Positions 1-5,465 of a stretch of 24,861 nucleotides of DNA are shown here, one piece after another (position 1 is the stretch's first letter; each line of letters starts with the position of its first letter). Origin of the DNA: a virus; IMG/VR virus record IMGVR_UViG_3300025860_000079, positions 1 to 24,861 of that record; one strand, 5' to 3'. The notes under the pieces are model-generated. The model did no database searches and had not been told where the DNA came from. It saw only the letters and a list, made by a program, of their open reading frames with translations. A program made the position numbers and the translations under genes.

Positions 1-119
1 GCTGAACTGCTAGGCTTACCACTACCTGTTACCAGTCTCCCAAAGTTAGAGGCTGATGGCCTGCCCAGTCTTGAGGCAAGCCACTCAGGGGAACCCTGCT
101 CATCGGTTAGGATGATCAT
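1..119 (-). CDS. YqaJ-type phage exonuclease, N-terminus only (runs off the window)
   Basis: The first 39 codons of a leftward gene are present and the rest lies beyond position 1. The translation begins MIILTDEQGSPEWLASRLGR and continues with PSASNFGRLVTGSGK. This is the opening signature of YqaJ-family (lambda-exonuclease-like) viral recombinases: a Q-G-x-P-E-W-L-x-x-R-x-G stretch followed by a T/S-A-S motif that precedes the catalytic core. The ATG at 119-117 overlaps the TGA stop of the annealing-protein gene (ATGA), so the two are translationally coupled. In known phages this exonuclease resects double-stranded ends to give the 3' overhangs on which the partner annealing protein acts. 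The catalytic residues are not visible here. The family call rests on the N-terminus and on the neighbouring annealing protein. Confidence 0.72.
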   Translation of the reverse strand, partial: MIILTDEQGSPEWLASRLGRPSASNFGRLVTGSGKPSSS

Positions 120-664
120 TTTACTTTTGCCTGTAGTGCGGCAATAGCTCTGGTGTGGTGGACAGCCAGCATATTATCTACAGAGTCTGTCTTAAAGTAT
201 TTCAGGAACTGCTTAACGTCTGCACCTGTCAACTCAAGTAGTGCTTTGATCTCTGATGACTGATCTGCACTGACCACCTCAGTCTTGGTGGACTCTGGCA
301 AGTCTTCACCTGCATAGATGTAGATACCCAAACCAAACATGGCGATACACTTTACTAGGCATCGCATACGAGCATCACTAACATCGCGGGTGGTAGGGTT
401 GACGATAGACTTGTTGCGGTTATCCATAACTGGCAGCCACATACGGTGTGTTACACCCTCTACTGTTACAGCCACATTAACTTCTGCTGTGTCATTAGTC
501 ATACCGTTCGGAGCGCCATACTCATAGGTAGAGTCGGGATAATGTTCCATCAGGGTCTGCCATGCCCATGCCCATGATAGGTAGGTTAGCTTGCCTTTCT
601 GTTCTACTTTAGCTGAACAGTCGATTGCGGACAGTGTTGCCCATACGGATTTTTTATTAGTCAT
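116..664 (-). CDS. DUF1071 / Sak3-type single-strand annealing protein
   Basis: This 182-residue protein has the hallmarks of the DUF1071 family, grouped with Sak3 single-strand annealing proteins. It has a YLSWAWAW motif at about residues 28-35, a WLPVMDNRNKSI stretch near 77-88, and the signature ARMRCLVKCIAMFGLGIYIY followed by AGEDLP at about 98-123. Such proteins coat single-stranded DNA and anneal complementary strands in phage recombination. The C-terminal 50 residues are variable. The ATG at 664 overlaps the upstream stop as TAATG and has an AGGAG Shine-Dalgarno. The gene sits directly upstream of the YqaJ-type exonuclease, giving a Red-like exonuclease plus annealase pair. The family is clear; the biochemical role is inferred from family knowledge. 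Confidence 0.85.
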   Translation of the reverse strand: MTNKKSVWATLSAIDCSAKVEQKGKLTYLSWAWAWQTLMEHYPDSTYEYGAPNGMTNDTAEVNVAVTVEGVTHRMWLPVMDNRNKSIVNPTTRDVSDARMRCLVKCIAMFGLGIYIYAGEDLPESTKTEVVSADQSSEIKALLELTGADVKQFLKYFKTDSVDNMLAVHHTRAIAALQAKVK

Positions 665-954
665 TAGTGTGTTACTCCTACTTGCTTGTTAAGTTCGGCT
701 TCCGCCTCGTCTGCTTTTTTATTAAATATTTCTGCTGCAACTTCTCCGCCCAGCAAATGCCCGATAGCTAAGATAGCACCTACACTCATATGCTTGTAAG
801 CAAGCCAGTCATCGTCATCCATGTTAGGATCAGCCGCGTAAACTTCATCGCCCATTTTATCTAGCTCGCTGACCAGCTTAAATAATTCCACTCTAACCTC
901 TTCTTTAGAGTAAGAGTTGGGTATGTCTTCTACCTTTGGTAAGTTGTGAAACAT
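664..954 (-). CDS. hypothetical acidic helical protein
   Basis: A 96-residue protein that I do not recognise. It is rich in Asp and Glu, with a DDDDW patch near residues 46-50. The second half, from KHMSVGAILAIGHLLGG into a charged tail, looks alpha-helical. No cysteine cluster, signal peptide or convincing membrane span is seen; the AILAIGHLLGG stretch is too short. Its start overlaps the upstream stop (TAATG), and its own stop overlaps the start of the annealing-protein gene, so it belongs to the leftward early operon and is probably co-translated with the recombination genes. A role linked to recombination or replication is only guilt by association. Confidence 0.75.
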   Translation of the reverse strand: MFHNLPKVEDIPNSYSKEEVRVELFKLVSELDKMGDEVYAADPNMDDDDWLAYKHMSVGAILAIGHLLGGEVAAEIFNKKADEAEAELNKQVGVTH

Positions 955-1142
955 TAGACTGTTTCTCCTGTTGTAATTAGTGAGGCTACTGCGTTTCTTG
1001 CTTCTATAATTCCTTTAAGTTTATGGCGCAAATATTTAGCTTCGAGGTTATCGTATCTTTTTGTAGCTTCACTCAAAGATTTTTCTGTAAGGATAAACAA
1101 TTTATCAATTGCCAGTAAAGAGTTAGTGTATTCTGTTTTCAT
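954..1142 (-). CDS. hypothetical small helical protein
   Basis: A 62-residue protein of unknown function. It is mostly charged and amphipathic (EKSLSEATKRYDNLEAKYLR) and is likely helical or a short coiled coil. It is joined at both ends to its neighbours by TAATG overlaps and has an AGGAGA Shine-Dalgarno, which supports real translation despite its size. It lies in the leftward early operon between two other unknowns. No family can be named. Confidence 0.68.
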   Translation of the reverse strand: MKTEYTNSLLAIDKLFILTEKSLSEATKRYDNLEAKYLRHKLKGIIEARNAVASLITTGETV

Positions 1143-1351
1143 TAGTTAAATTCTCCTGCTGATTGCATTTGTTCAAGGACATAGCGTGCGCCATATCCAG
1201 TGTAGTAAGCCTGAGACTCATTATCCAAGGCTGGGTTTCCTAACTGACAATCCAGATCACCGCGATCCAGATCAGCTAAGAACTTTTTATTTGGCGGTGT
1301 TGGCACTGCTGCTGAGCGTATGTCAAATGTATACCTGGAGCTGTCTTCCAT
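1142..1351 (-). CDS. hypothetical small protein
   Basis: A 69-residue protein with no recognised family. The N-terminal part is Pro/Ser-rich (AAVPTPPNKKFLADLDRGD). The C-terminal half is Tyr-rich and probably folded (YYTGYGARYVLEQMQSAG). The ATG at 1351 is preceded on the coding strand by a GGAGAA Shine-Dalgarno, and the gene is linked downstream by a TAATG overlap. It belongs to the leftward early operon. Function unknown. Confidence 0.68.
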   Translation of the reverse strand: MEDSSRYTFDIRSAAVPTPPNKKFLADLDRGDLDCQLGNPALDNESQAYYTGYGARYVLEQMQSAGEFN

Positions 1352-1352
1352 C

Positions 1353-1565
1353 TTATTCTCCTACCAAGTAGTATTCTGACACACTGCATTCTTCACCGAA
1401 ACGATTGCTCACTTTGATTCGAGTCGAGTCTATCTCGTATCCCTGCTGCTTTAGGTCAAAGATTCTGCTGGCTAACTGGGTCACTCCCAGTGATGAGAAT
1501 GCCTCCAGCGATGTGATGGTGTTGCCACCTTTGAAGTGCTCAATAATTCTTTCACGTTGTCCCAT
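1353..1565 (-). CDS. small winged-helix (HTH_39-like) DNA-binding protein
   Basis: A 70-residue protein beginning MGQRERIIEHFKGGNTIT. It continues with SLEAFSSLGVTQLASRIFDL and KQQGYEI, then a beta-wing region. The pattern Q-R-x-x-I-x-x-H-F-x-x-G-x-x-I-T followed by L-x-x-R-I-x-D-L-x-x-x-G-Y-x-I is typical of the short helix-turn-helix/winged-helix domains of phage early operons (HTH_39, PF14090 type). An upstream in-frame ATG at 1586 exists, but the ATG at 1565 has an AGGGAGA Shine-Dalgarno at the right distance and follows the upstream stop directly, so it is preferred. A regulatory or DNA-organising role is likely; the target is unknown. Confidence 0.78.
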   Translation of the reverse strand: MGQRERIIEHFKGGNTITSLEAFSSLGVTQLASRIFDLKQQGYEIDSTRIKVSNRFGEECSVSEYYLVGE

Positions 1566-1566
1566 G

Positions 1567-1851
1567 TTACTCTCCCTTAATCCCATGTTGCTTGTACATC
1601 ATATCACGTTGCTCACTGCTGCGGGCATAGCGATCTATCTGCGCCTTCATAAAGTAATTAACCTGCTTGTCGTGCTCTGCTTTACGGAGGGCTTCTTGTT
1701 CCTTCTCATACTGGCTTGGCTCTGGATCAATAGGACGCTTCTCATAGAAGTCAATGTCATCAGCACTACGGCCAGTCAGATCACTCATAAAGCTATTGAA
1801 GCATTCGTCTGGGCTACTGGTTCTTGCGGGGTCTTCATCTCGATAGTACAT
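1567..1851 (-). CDS. hypothetical protein, first gene of the leftward early operon
   Basis: A 94-residue, highly charged protein (MYYRDEDPARTSSPDECFNS at the N-terminus) with a central Lys/Glu-rich helical stretch at about residues 48-80. It is not recognised. It is the first gene behind the leftward promoter at 1879-1907 and has a GAGGAA Shine-Dalgarno. In lambda-like phages this divergent position often holds a repressor or an anti-terminator. This protein shows no helix-turn-helix and no arginine-rich N-peptide-like start, so neither role can be assigned. Confidence 0.72.
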   Translation of the reverse strand: MYYRDEDPARTSSPDECFNSFMSDLTGRSADDIDFYEKRPIDPEPSQYEKEQEALRKAEHDKQVNYFMKAQIDRYARSSEQRDMMYKQHGIKGE

Positions 1852-1877
1852 AGTTTCTTCCTCGTTGTGTGAGGTTG

Positions 1878-1930
1878 TAATTTACAGCAGGCAAATTATT
1901 ATGTCAACACCTATTGCAAATTAATTTACA
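1878..1930. promoter_or_regulatory. operator region with four copies of the half-site TAATTTRC / GYAAATTA
   Basis: Half-sites are seen at 1878-1885 (TAATTTAC), 1891-1898 (GCAAATTA), 1916-1923 (GCAAATTA) and 1922-1929 (TAATTTAC). The first two form an inverted repeat with a 5-base centre that covers the -10 of the leftward promoter. The last two form a near-perfect 16-base palindrome (1915-1930) that covers the -35 and spacer of the rightward promoter. This is what is expected for operators of the adjacent Cro-like protein. Binding itself is inferred. Confidence 0.62.
1879..1907 (-). promoter_or_regulatory. leftward early promoter (sigma70 type)
   Basis: On the minus strand a perfect -35 TTGACA (1907-1902) is followed after 17 bases by TAAATT (1884-1879), a 4/6 match to the -10. 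Transcription would start near 1872 and enter the leftward early operon about 20 bases before its first ATG. The -10 lies inside an operator-like inverted repeat, so control by a bound regulator is likely. Confidence 0.7.
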
Positions 1931-1942
1931 GATTGCTATTAT
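1914..1942 (+). promoter_or_regulatory. rightward early promoter (sigma70 type)
   Basis: TTGCAA (1914-1919, 4/6) is followed after 17 bases by TATTAT (1937-1942, 5/6). Transcription would begin near 1949 and enter the Cro-like gene after a short leader. The spacer holds the AAATTAATTT core palindrome, so a protein bound there would block this promoter. Confidence 0.6.
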
Positions 1943-1970
1943 GTCACCTCACTTAACAAAGGAACAAAGC

Positions 1971-2171
1971 ATGAACATTATTAAAGCGTTATCTTTCTAT
2001 ATGGAACAGCAGGGCTGGACTAAAGCAGAGCTTAACCGCCAGTCTGGTGTGAACCTGGCAACCATTAGCCTAGTAATGAACGGTCATCGAGGCGCATCAT
2101 TAACTACTATGAAGATGTGGTCAGACAGCTTCGGTATTAAGTTGAGCGAGTTTGTGGCAGCAGGAGAATAG
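1971..2171 (+). CDS. Cro-like XRE-family transcriptional regulator
   Basis: A 66-residue single-domain protein with a clear helix-turn-helix. TKAELNRQSGVNLATISLVM (about residues 17-36) gives helix 2, the turn and recognition helix 3, followed by MNGHRGASLTTMKMWSDSFG as in XRE/Cro folds. No oligomerisation or cleavage domain is attached, so it resembles Cro rather than CI. The frame is open from 1914, but the ATG at 1971 has an AAAGGA Shine-Dalgarno at proper spacing and gives the standard domain length. It is the first gene of the rightward operon and sits beside the operator array, so autoregulation is the natural expectation. No CI-like partner is found in the window. Confidence 0.85.
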   Translation: MNIIKALSFYMEQQGWTKAELNRQSGVNLATISLVMNGHRGASLTTMKMWSDSFGIKLSEFVAAGE

Positions 2172-2172
2172 T

Positions 2173-2886
2173 ATGGAGAAGAAAGGGTACTTCGCAATTA
2201 TCCCTGCATCTGTCAGATACGATAAGCGTTTACCTGCCAATGCCAAGCTGCTCTATGGTGAGCTAACTGCTCTGTCCAATGAGAAGGGATACTGCTGGGC
2301 TGGCAATGATTACTTCGCTGGTTTGTATGAAGTTAGCAAGACATCGGTGAGCAAGTGGGTAAGCGCATTGAAGGATGCAGGGTACATTCAGATCCAACTT
2401 GAGTATGCAGAGGGTACTAAACAAATCTTACATAGGTATATAAGAATAGTTAAAGACCCTATTGAAGAAAAGTTACATACCTCTATAACAAAAGTTAATG
2501 ACCCTATTGAAGAAAAGTTAATAGATAATAGTACATCTAATAATACATCTAATAATACAATGAATAAGGGGGTTATCACCCCAGAAAAAAAGGTAAAGAA
2601 GTCGTTCGTTAAACCAACTCTTACTGAAGTCATTGATTACTGTAATGCAAGTCAGGCTAACATAGACCCACAGGGGTTCCTTGATTTTTATGACAGTAAG
2701 AACTGGATGATCGGCAAGAATAAGATGAAGGACTGGCAGGCGTGTGTTAGGACTTGGAAGCGGAAGGAAGCTGATAAGAATAGAGAGCGCCATGAAATTA
2801 TTAAGGCAAAGCAAGTTAAGCAGAACGAGCAGCTTAGAAACAGAACCATTGAACACCAGCTAACTGATACAAGCTGGGCAGATTAA
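2173..2886 (+). CDS. lambda-O-like replication initiator (HTH_36 N-terminus, phage replisome-organiser type)
   Basis: A 237-residue protein with two parts. The N-terminal domain (about residues 1-90) begins MEKKGYFAIIPASVRYDKRL and continues with ANAKLLYGELTALSNEKGYC, then YEVSKTSVSKWVSALKDAGY. This is the winged-helix initiator signature of phage O-like proteins (HTH_36). A low-complexity Asn/Ser/Thr linker (about 117-135) joins it to a C-terminal domain with PTLTEVIDYCNASQANIDPQ and then WMIGKNKMKDWQACVRTWKR, typical of helicase-loader-recruiting tails in these initiators. The start at 2173 is chosen for its AGGAGA Shine-Dalgarno; an earlier ATG at 2152 would overlap the Cro-like gene. Iteron-like repeats lie in the linker-coding region, as in the lambda ori within gene O. 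The protein probably binds them and recruits the host helicase. Confidence 0.82.
   Translation: MEKKGYFAIIPASVRYDKRLPANAKLLYGELTALSNEKGYCWAGNDYFAGLYEVSKTSVSKWVSALKDAGYIQIQLEYAEGTKQILHRYIRIVKDPIEEKLHTSITKVNDPIEEKLIDNSTSNNTSNNTMNKGVITPEKKVKKSFVKPTLTEVIDYCNASQANIDPQGFLDFYDSKNWMIGKNKMKDWQACVRTWKRKEADKNRERHEIIKAKQVKQNEQLRNRTIEHQLTDTSWAD
2445..2526 (+). repeat. four iteron-like repeats inside the initiator gene (candidate origin)
   Basis: AATAGTTAAAGACC (2445-2458), AAAAGTTACATACC (2468-2481), AAAAGTTAATGACC (2490-2503) and AAAAGTTAATAGAT (2513-2526) share an AGTTA core spaced by 23, 22 and 23 bases, close to two helical turns. A longer 28-base unit (2448-2475 and 2493-2520) is repeated with one mismatch. 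Position, copy number and phasing mirror the lambda O-binding iterons. Initiator binding is inferred. Confidence 0.65.
2521..2582 (+). repeat. AT-rich segment with 12-base tandem repeat and a hairpin next to the iterons
   Basis: Directly after the iterons an AT-rich stretch holds a perfect tandem repeat of ACATCTAATAAT (2533-2544 and 2545-2556). A hairpin follows: GGGGT (2569-2573), loop TATC, ACCCC (2578-2582). An AT-rich, easily melted zone on one side of the iterons is what an origin would need. The same bases encode the Asn/Ser/Thr-rich linker of the initiator, so coding low complexity is an alternative explanation. Confidence 0.5.
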
Positions 2887-2902
2887 ATAACAGGAGAGAA
2901 CC

Positions 2903-3232
2903 ATGAGAGCAAGAAAATACGAGATGAAAGAAACCCCAATGGGCGCAGGCCGTGACCATCCCAACACAAAGTTTATCAAGTGGGTCGGTGATCGCACTGA
3001 TCTGGGTCTGGTTAAAGGCGAGTCATACACCCTGCATGAACTGGGAGCAGCAGTAGGCATTGTTGCCAGTAGCATGAGAGGCCGTATCAGGGGAGCACAT
3101 GAAGTAAGTGACTGCCATATGTGGGCAAACGGTGAGCGCAAACCCAAGGAAGAGTGGGGTATCACTACCATTGTCAGATGCGAGAGCAAGGCAGATAAAA
3201 TCTCACAGAAATATTTGAGGATGAAGATATGA
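2903..3232 (+). CDS. hypothetical protein
   Basis: A 109-residue basic protein. Its middle (YTLHELGAAVGIVASSMRGR, about residues 42-61) reads like a small helix-turn-helix-type motif: a T-L-x-E-L-A-like helix followed by a second helix rich in Arg. The rest has no recognisable signature. It follows the replication initiator by 16 bases with a GGAGAG Shine-Dalgarno, and its stop overlaps the next start (ATGA at 3229-3232). DNA binding is possible but only suggested by the motif. Position in the rightward early operon implies a replication-stage or regulatory role. Confidence 0.7.
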   Translation: MRARKYEMKETPMGAGRDHPNTKFIKWVGDRTDLGLVKGESYTLHELGAAVGIVASSMRGRIRGAHEVSDCHMWANGERKPKEEWGITTIVRCESKADKISQKYLRMKI

Positions 3233-3720
3233 GTCTCAATTACAATAAAGACCTGAGCAAGAAAGAAATACAAGCAGCTTGGGACTACGCACTGCTGAGT
3301 GGCGCAAAGCATGGGGTTAAAATGTACAGGGTATTCTATGACTTTATGAATGCTATTGGCAGTAACGCGGCTGACCTGTATGGCCTGAGCTACAAGAAAT
3401 ATTATGAGCCAGAGTTTCAAGATTTTTTTGATGGCCTTGAGCTTAATAGGTGTCGAGATAGGCAACGTGATGGCAGGTTAAGCTGTCAGTTTAAGATGAA
3501 TGATGCTCTATCCTTTGTTGGCGCAAGGTGTTTGCCGTTGCAACTGGCATTGCTAGATAAGCGTGTCGATCTTGATGACATAGTATCCAATGTCAGACAT
3601 TACAAGTGGGTAAGAAAGAACCACACTGGCAAAAAGAAAAAGAAACGCACCCACGATTCATACCGATACGTTAATCTCAAAAGCCTAACTTTTGCAAACC
3701 AATGGAGTACAGTGAAATGA
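3229..3720 (+). CDS. hypothetical basic protein of the early operon
   Basis: A 163-residue protein with a strongly basic tail (TGKKKKKRTHDSYRYV at about residues 133-148). The N-terminal two thirds look helical and hold aromatic-rich stretches (MYRVFYDFMNAIG, then YGLSYKKYYEPEFQDFF). No family is recognised. It is coupled to its neighbours by ATGA overlaps at both ends. The Lys-rich tail suggests nucleic-acid contact, but nothing in the sequence shows an enzymatic site. Confidence 0.72.
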   Translation: MSLNYNKDLSKKEIQAAWDYALLSGAKHGVKMYRVFYDFMNAIGSNAADLYGLSYKKYYEPEFQDFFDGLELNRCRDRQRDGRLSCQFKMNDALSFVGARCLPLQLALLDKRVDLDDIVSNVRHYKWVRKNHTGKKKKKRTHDSYRYVNLKSLTFANQWSTVK

Positions 3721-4280
3721 CTCAGGGTGATTACGTCAAGATCAGCTCGACCACTGAAGTTGATGCCAAGATGAAGCACCTAGAATCCAGGATTAGGGGG
3801 TGGAATTACCAGTCCCCCTTGACTGTGAGACTAGCACCCTTCAGTGACCCCACTAGCCTAAGTCAGGATGCCCTGTTTAACATATGGTGCAGAGAGATTG
3901 CCGACCAGATGAAGAAGAAAGCACCTGAAGCAGACGCTGAAGCATGGAAGCTGTGGCTCAAGCATAAATTCCTTGGTACATACGCTGTAAAGGTGGGCAG
4001 GGAGTCGATAGAGGGTCAGGTCTATGCTACCCCCAAGGGCAAGGCTAAGATGGCTACATTCATGCACAGCGTGCTTGTATATGCAGATGATAAATTGCGT
4101 GTTAGACTCAGCGTACCTAGAAACTCAGAGTACGTTAAGGTCAGGGAAAATGAGCAAGCTAAAGAATCCAAACAGAAAGCCAAGGAAGAAGGCCACCATA
4201 CAGCAGGAAGTGGAGAAGGCAGCAGTGCTACTCCAAAAGCTCGTTCGTCTAAAGGCGAGCAACAGCTTGGGCTTCTGTGA
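3717..4280 (+). CDS. NinB-like recombination protein (probable)
   Basis: A 187-residue protein. The first half has a pattern seen in NinB/YbcN-type single-strand-binding recombination mediators: a beta-type start, then SLSQDALFNIWCREIADQ (about residues 48-65, compare the S-L-D-Q-N-x-x-x-W-x-x-x-x-D-x-x-x-Q motif of NinB), then a helix with AEAWKLWLKHKFLG. NinB of lambda binds single-stranded DNA and aids recombination. The last 45 residues are low-complexity Lys/Glu/Ser and overlap the next gene by 131 bases. The start at 3717 (ATGA overlap, GGAG nine bases upstream) is preferred to the ATG at 3702. The NinG-like neighbour supports the call, but similarity is modest. Confidence 0.58.
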   Translation: MTQGDYVKISSTTEVDAKMKHLESRIRGWNYQSPLTVRLAPFSDPTSLSQDALFNIWCREIADQMKKKAPEADAEAWKLWLKHKFLGTYAVKVGRESIEGQVYATPKGKAKMATFMHSVLVYADDKLRVRLSVPRNSEYVKVRENEQAKESKQKAKEEGHHTAGSGEGSSATPKARSSKGEQQLGLL

Positions 4281-4605
4281 GTGTGTAACCTGTGGTGTTA
4301 TTAAGCACTACAAGGAGGCTCAAGGAGGCCACTTTTATGGCAGAAAAGAAGTGCTTAGATTCAAGCTATGGGAAGAAAATATCCACCCACAGTGTGCCGG
4401 ATGCAACTGGAAGGGTATGAATACTACCAAGATTCGAGAGCGATACCGGATGTACATGGAAGATATGTACGGAGTCAGGCGAGTAAAGGCCATGAACAGA
4501 TTGGCATTCAGAAAGCCGCCCAAGTTTAAGATGGATGAAGTGTTAGCGTTTAAGAAAGAACTGCGAGAGCAGATTAAAATCCAACTGAAGAGGCTAGGAG
4601 AATGA
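4150..4605 (+). CDS. ninG: NinG/Rap-like recombination protein
   Basis: A 151-residue protein with paired cysteines and a histidine in the NinG (Rap) arrangement: CECVTCG (Cys43, 45, 48), GGHFYGRK (His61), then HPQCAGCNWKGMN (Cys82, 85), followed by a helical tail of YRMYMEDMYG type. NinG of lambda is a Holliday-junction or branched-structure endonuclease of the Orf/Rap recombination group. The zinc-finger-like cluster resembles HNH-type folds. The ATG at 4150 lies inside the preceding gene and has AGGTCAGGG upstream; a later GTG at 4225 is possible. The overlap with the NinB-like gene is unusually long. The gene ends in ATGA overlap with the next one. Confidence 0.82.
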   Translation: MSKLKNPNRKPRKKATIQQEVEKAAVLLQKLVRLKASNSLGFCECVTCGVIKHYKEAQGGHFYGRKEVLRFKLWEENIHPQCAGCNWKGMNTTKIRERYRMYMEDMYGVRRVKAMNRLAFRKPPKFKMDEVLAFKKELREQIKIQLKRLGE

Positions 4606-4841
4606 TTGAAGATCAAACACCATTTATTCAGATAGTTTACGAAGAGATAGAAGAGTACGGGCTATACGACCACAAGATAAAGCTATTCAACCTGATGGAA
4701 GCAGCACTCAATGGAATGTGCGGCAAAGCTCGGAAGGAGATTGATGAATTGTGGTGGGAAGTCCAGGATTACAAAGAAAAGTTGGCTATACCACCAGATG
4801 AAAGCGAATTGGCATTGCACCACCCCACAATGTCTGTATAA
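4602..4841 (+). CDS. hypothetical acidic protein, last gene of the rightward early operon
   Basis: A 79-residue acidic, largely helical protein (YEEIEEYGLYDHKIKLFNLM, then EIDELWWEVQDYKEKL). It is coupled to the NinG-like gene by an ATGA overlap. No family is recognised. It closes the rightward operon; a strong terminator lies about 90 bases downstream. In lambda-like phages this position often holds a small antitermination or Nin-region gene, but nothing here proves such a role. Confidence 0.7.
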   Translation: MIEDQTPFIQIVYEEIEEYGLYDHKIKLFNLMEAALNGMCGKARKEIDELWWEVQDYKEKLAIPPDESELALHHPTMSV

Positions 4842-4932
4842 TAAAACGCATGGCAGGGTTTGTTACCGCTTTCACTGCCTATACATGTGGTATGTATGTA
4901 GTATGTTTTGTCTAGTAGTGTAGTACCCTTTG

Positions 4933-4967
4933 CCCCGCCTTGTTCTCCTGCTTGGCGGGGTTTTTTT
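4933..4967 (+). terminator. rho-independent terminator of the rightward early operon
   Basis: CCCCGCC (4933-4939) and GGCGGGG (4954-4960) form a 7-base GC stem with a 14-base loop, followed at once by seven T. The T tract lies on the plus side only, so it works on rightward transcription. Confidence 0.88.
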
Positions 4968-5091
4968 GGTCTCGATTTCTAGGCTATGCGGCCATATACT
5001 ATATTACACCCCATAAAACGCACGTTAAGGGTGATTTCAGCGCGTTTAGGTGTACTGGCAGGGTCAACGTACAGGGTCAAACGATAGGCAC

Positions 5092-5113
5092 AAAAAAAGG
5101 GACTAAAAGCCCC
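5092..5113 (-). terminator. terminator of the leftward accessory operon
   Basis: Read on the minus strand, GGGGCT pairs with AGTCCC (one G-U pair) around a TTT loop (5113-5099), followed by seven T (complement of 5098-5092). It lies 23 bases after the last leftward stop codon, the correct place to end that operon. Confidence 0.7.
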
Positions 5114-5135
5114 CAAATTTTGCACTGGCAGGGTA

Positions 5136-5243
5136 TCAGATCCGCCAGACTATCCACATTAAACCGGCCAAGATCGCATAGCTAACAGCGACCGCCAACA
5201 TTACCCCAACAATTGAGGCCAATACGTTTTTAACCTTTTGCAT
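5136..5243 (-). CDS. 35-residue single-span membrane protein
   Basis: A very short gene. It starts MQKVKNVLASIVGVMLAVAV and continues SYAILAGLMWIVWRI before TGA. Nearly the whole chain after the basic N-terminus is hydrophobic, so it is a one-pass membrane peptide with a positive N-terminus and a C-terminal Trp/Arg anchor. A GGAGG Shine-Dalgarno lies eight bases before the ATG, four bases after the upstream stop, and the operon terminator follows directly. These signals make it more than a chance frame. Function is unknown; small membrane peptides in accessory regions may affect the host envelope, superinfection or lysis timing. Confidence 0.65.
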   Translation of the reverse strand: MQKVKNVLASIVGVMLAVAVSYAILAGLMWIVWRI

Positions 5244-5246
5244 TGT

Positions 5247-5462
5247 CTACGCCTCCCAGTCTATTAGTCCGTGGTCGTGTAGTATGCCTTCGACCATATC
5301 GAAATAACCGTTGAACCTATCCTGGCTATCATCGGAATAGTATTGCGTCCCATCAGCATCTGTAAGCAATTCAACTTCAAAGTAATCAGCTTCAAGCATA
5401 GTGCTTGCAAGGTCTAAGCAAATGGATATGCGGTCGTGATCATCTAGTGTTTTATTTTGCAT
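5247..5462 (-). CDS. hypothetical acidic protein
   Basis: A 71-residue strongly acidic protein (MQNKTLDDHDRISICLDLAS, then TDADGTQYYSDDSQDRFNGY and a helical end). An AGGAG Shine-Dalgarno lies eight bases before the ATG. It is unrecognised. Its net charge resembles small DNA-mimic or host-takeover proteins of phage accessory regions, but charge alone is weak evidence. It lies between a 57-residue unknown and the small membrane peptide. Confidence 0.7.
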   Translation of the reverse strand: MQNKTLDDHDRISICLDLASTMLEADYFEVELLTDADGTQYYSDDSQDRFNGYFDMVEGILHDHGLIDWEA

Positions 5463-5465
5463 TGT

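Larger units (their letters stand above)
4842..5135. other. convergent intergenic region with opposed terminators and a repeated TGGCAGGGT motif
   Basis: No gene is seen here. The region separates the rightward early operon from the leftward accessory operon and carries one terminator for each. TGGCAGGGT occurs at 4850-4858, 5056-5064 and 5126-5134, with a related ACAGGGTCAA at 5071-5080. ATAAAACGCA occurs at 4840-4849 and 5013-5022. Their role is unknown. Confidence 0.6.

Noticed and set aside
1405-1872. 155-codon open frame on the plus strand opposite the leftward genes
   Set aside because: It is antisense to two well-supported coupled genes, reads as a hydrophobic composition typical of the reverse complement of coding DNA, and has no ribosome site.
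2860-3465. 201-codon open frame on the minus strand
   Set aside because: It lies antisense to two rightward genes that are linked by an ATGA overlap and good Shine-Dalgarno sites; it has no promoter or ribosome site.
4711-4923. 70-codon open frame over the end of the early operon
   Set aside because: Out of frame with the 79-residue gene, Cys/Tyr/Trp-rich and without a Shine-Dalgarno; it is a shadow.
4940-5185. 81-codon plus-strand frame in the convergent junction
   Set aside because: It starts inside the terminator hairpin, crosses both terminators and runs antisense to the 35-residue gene.
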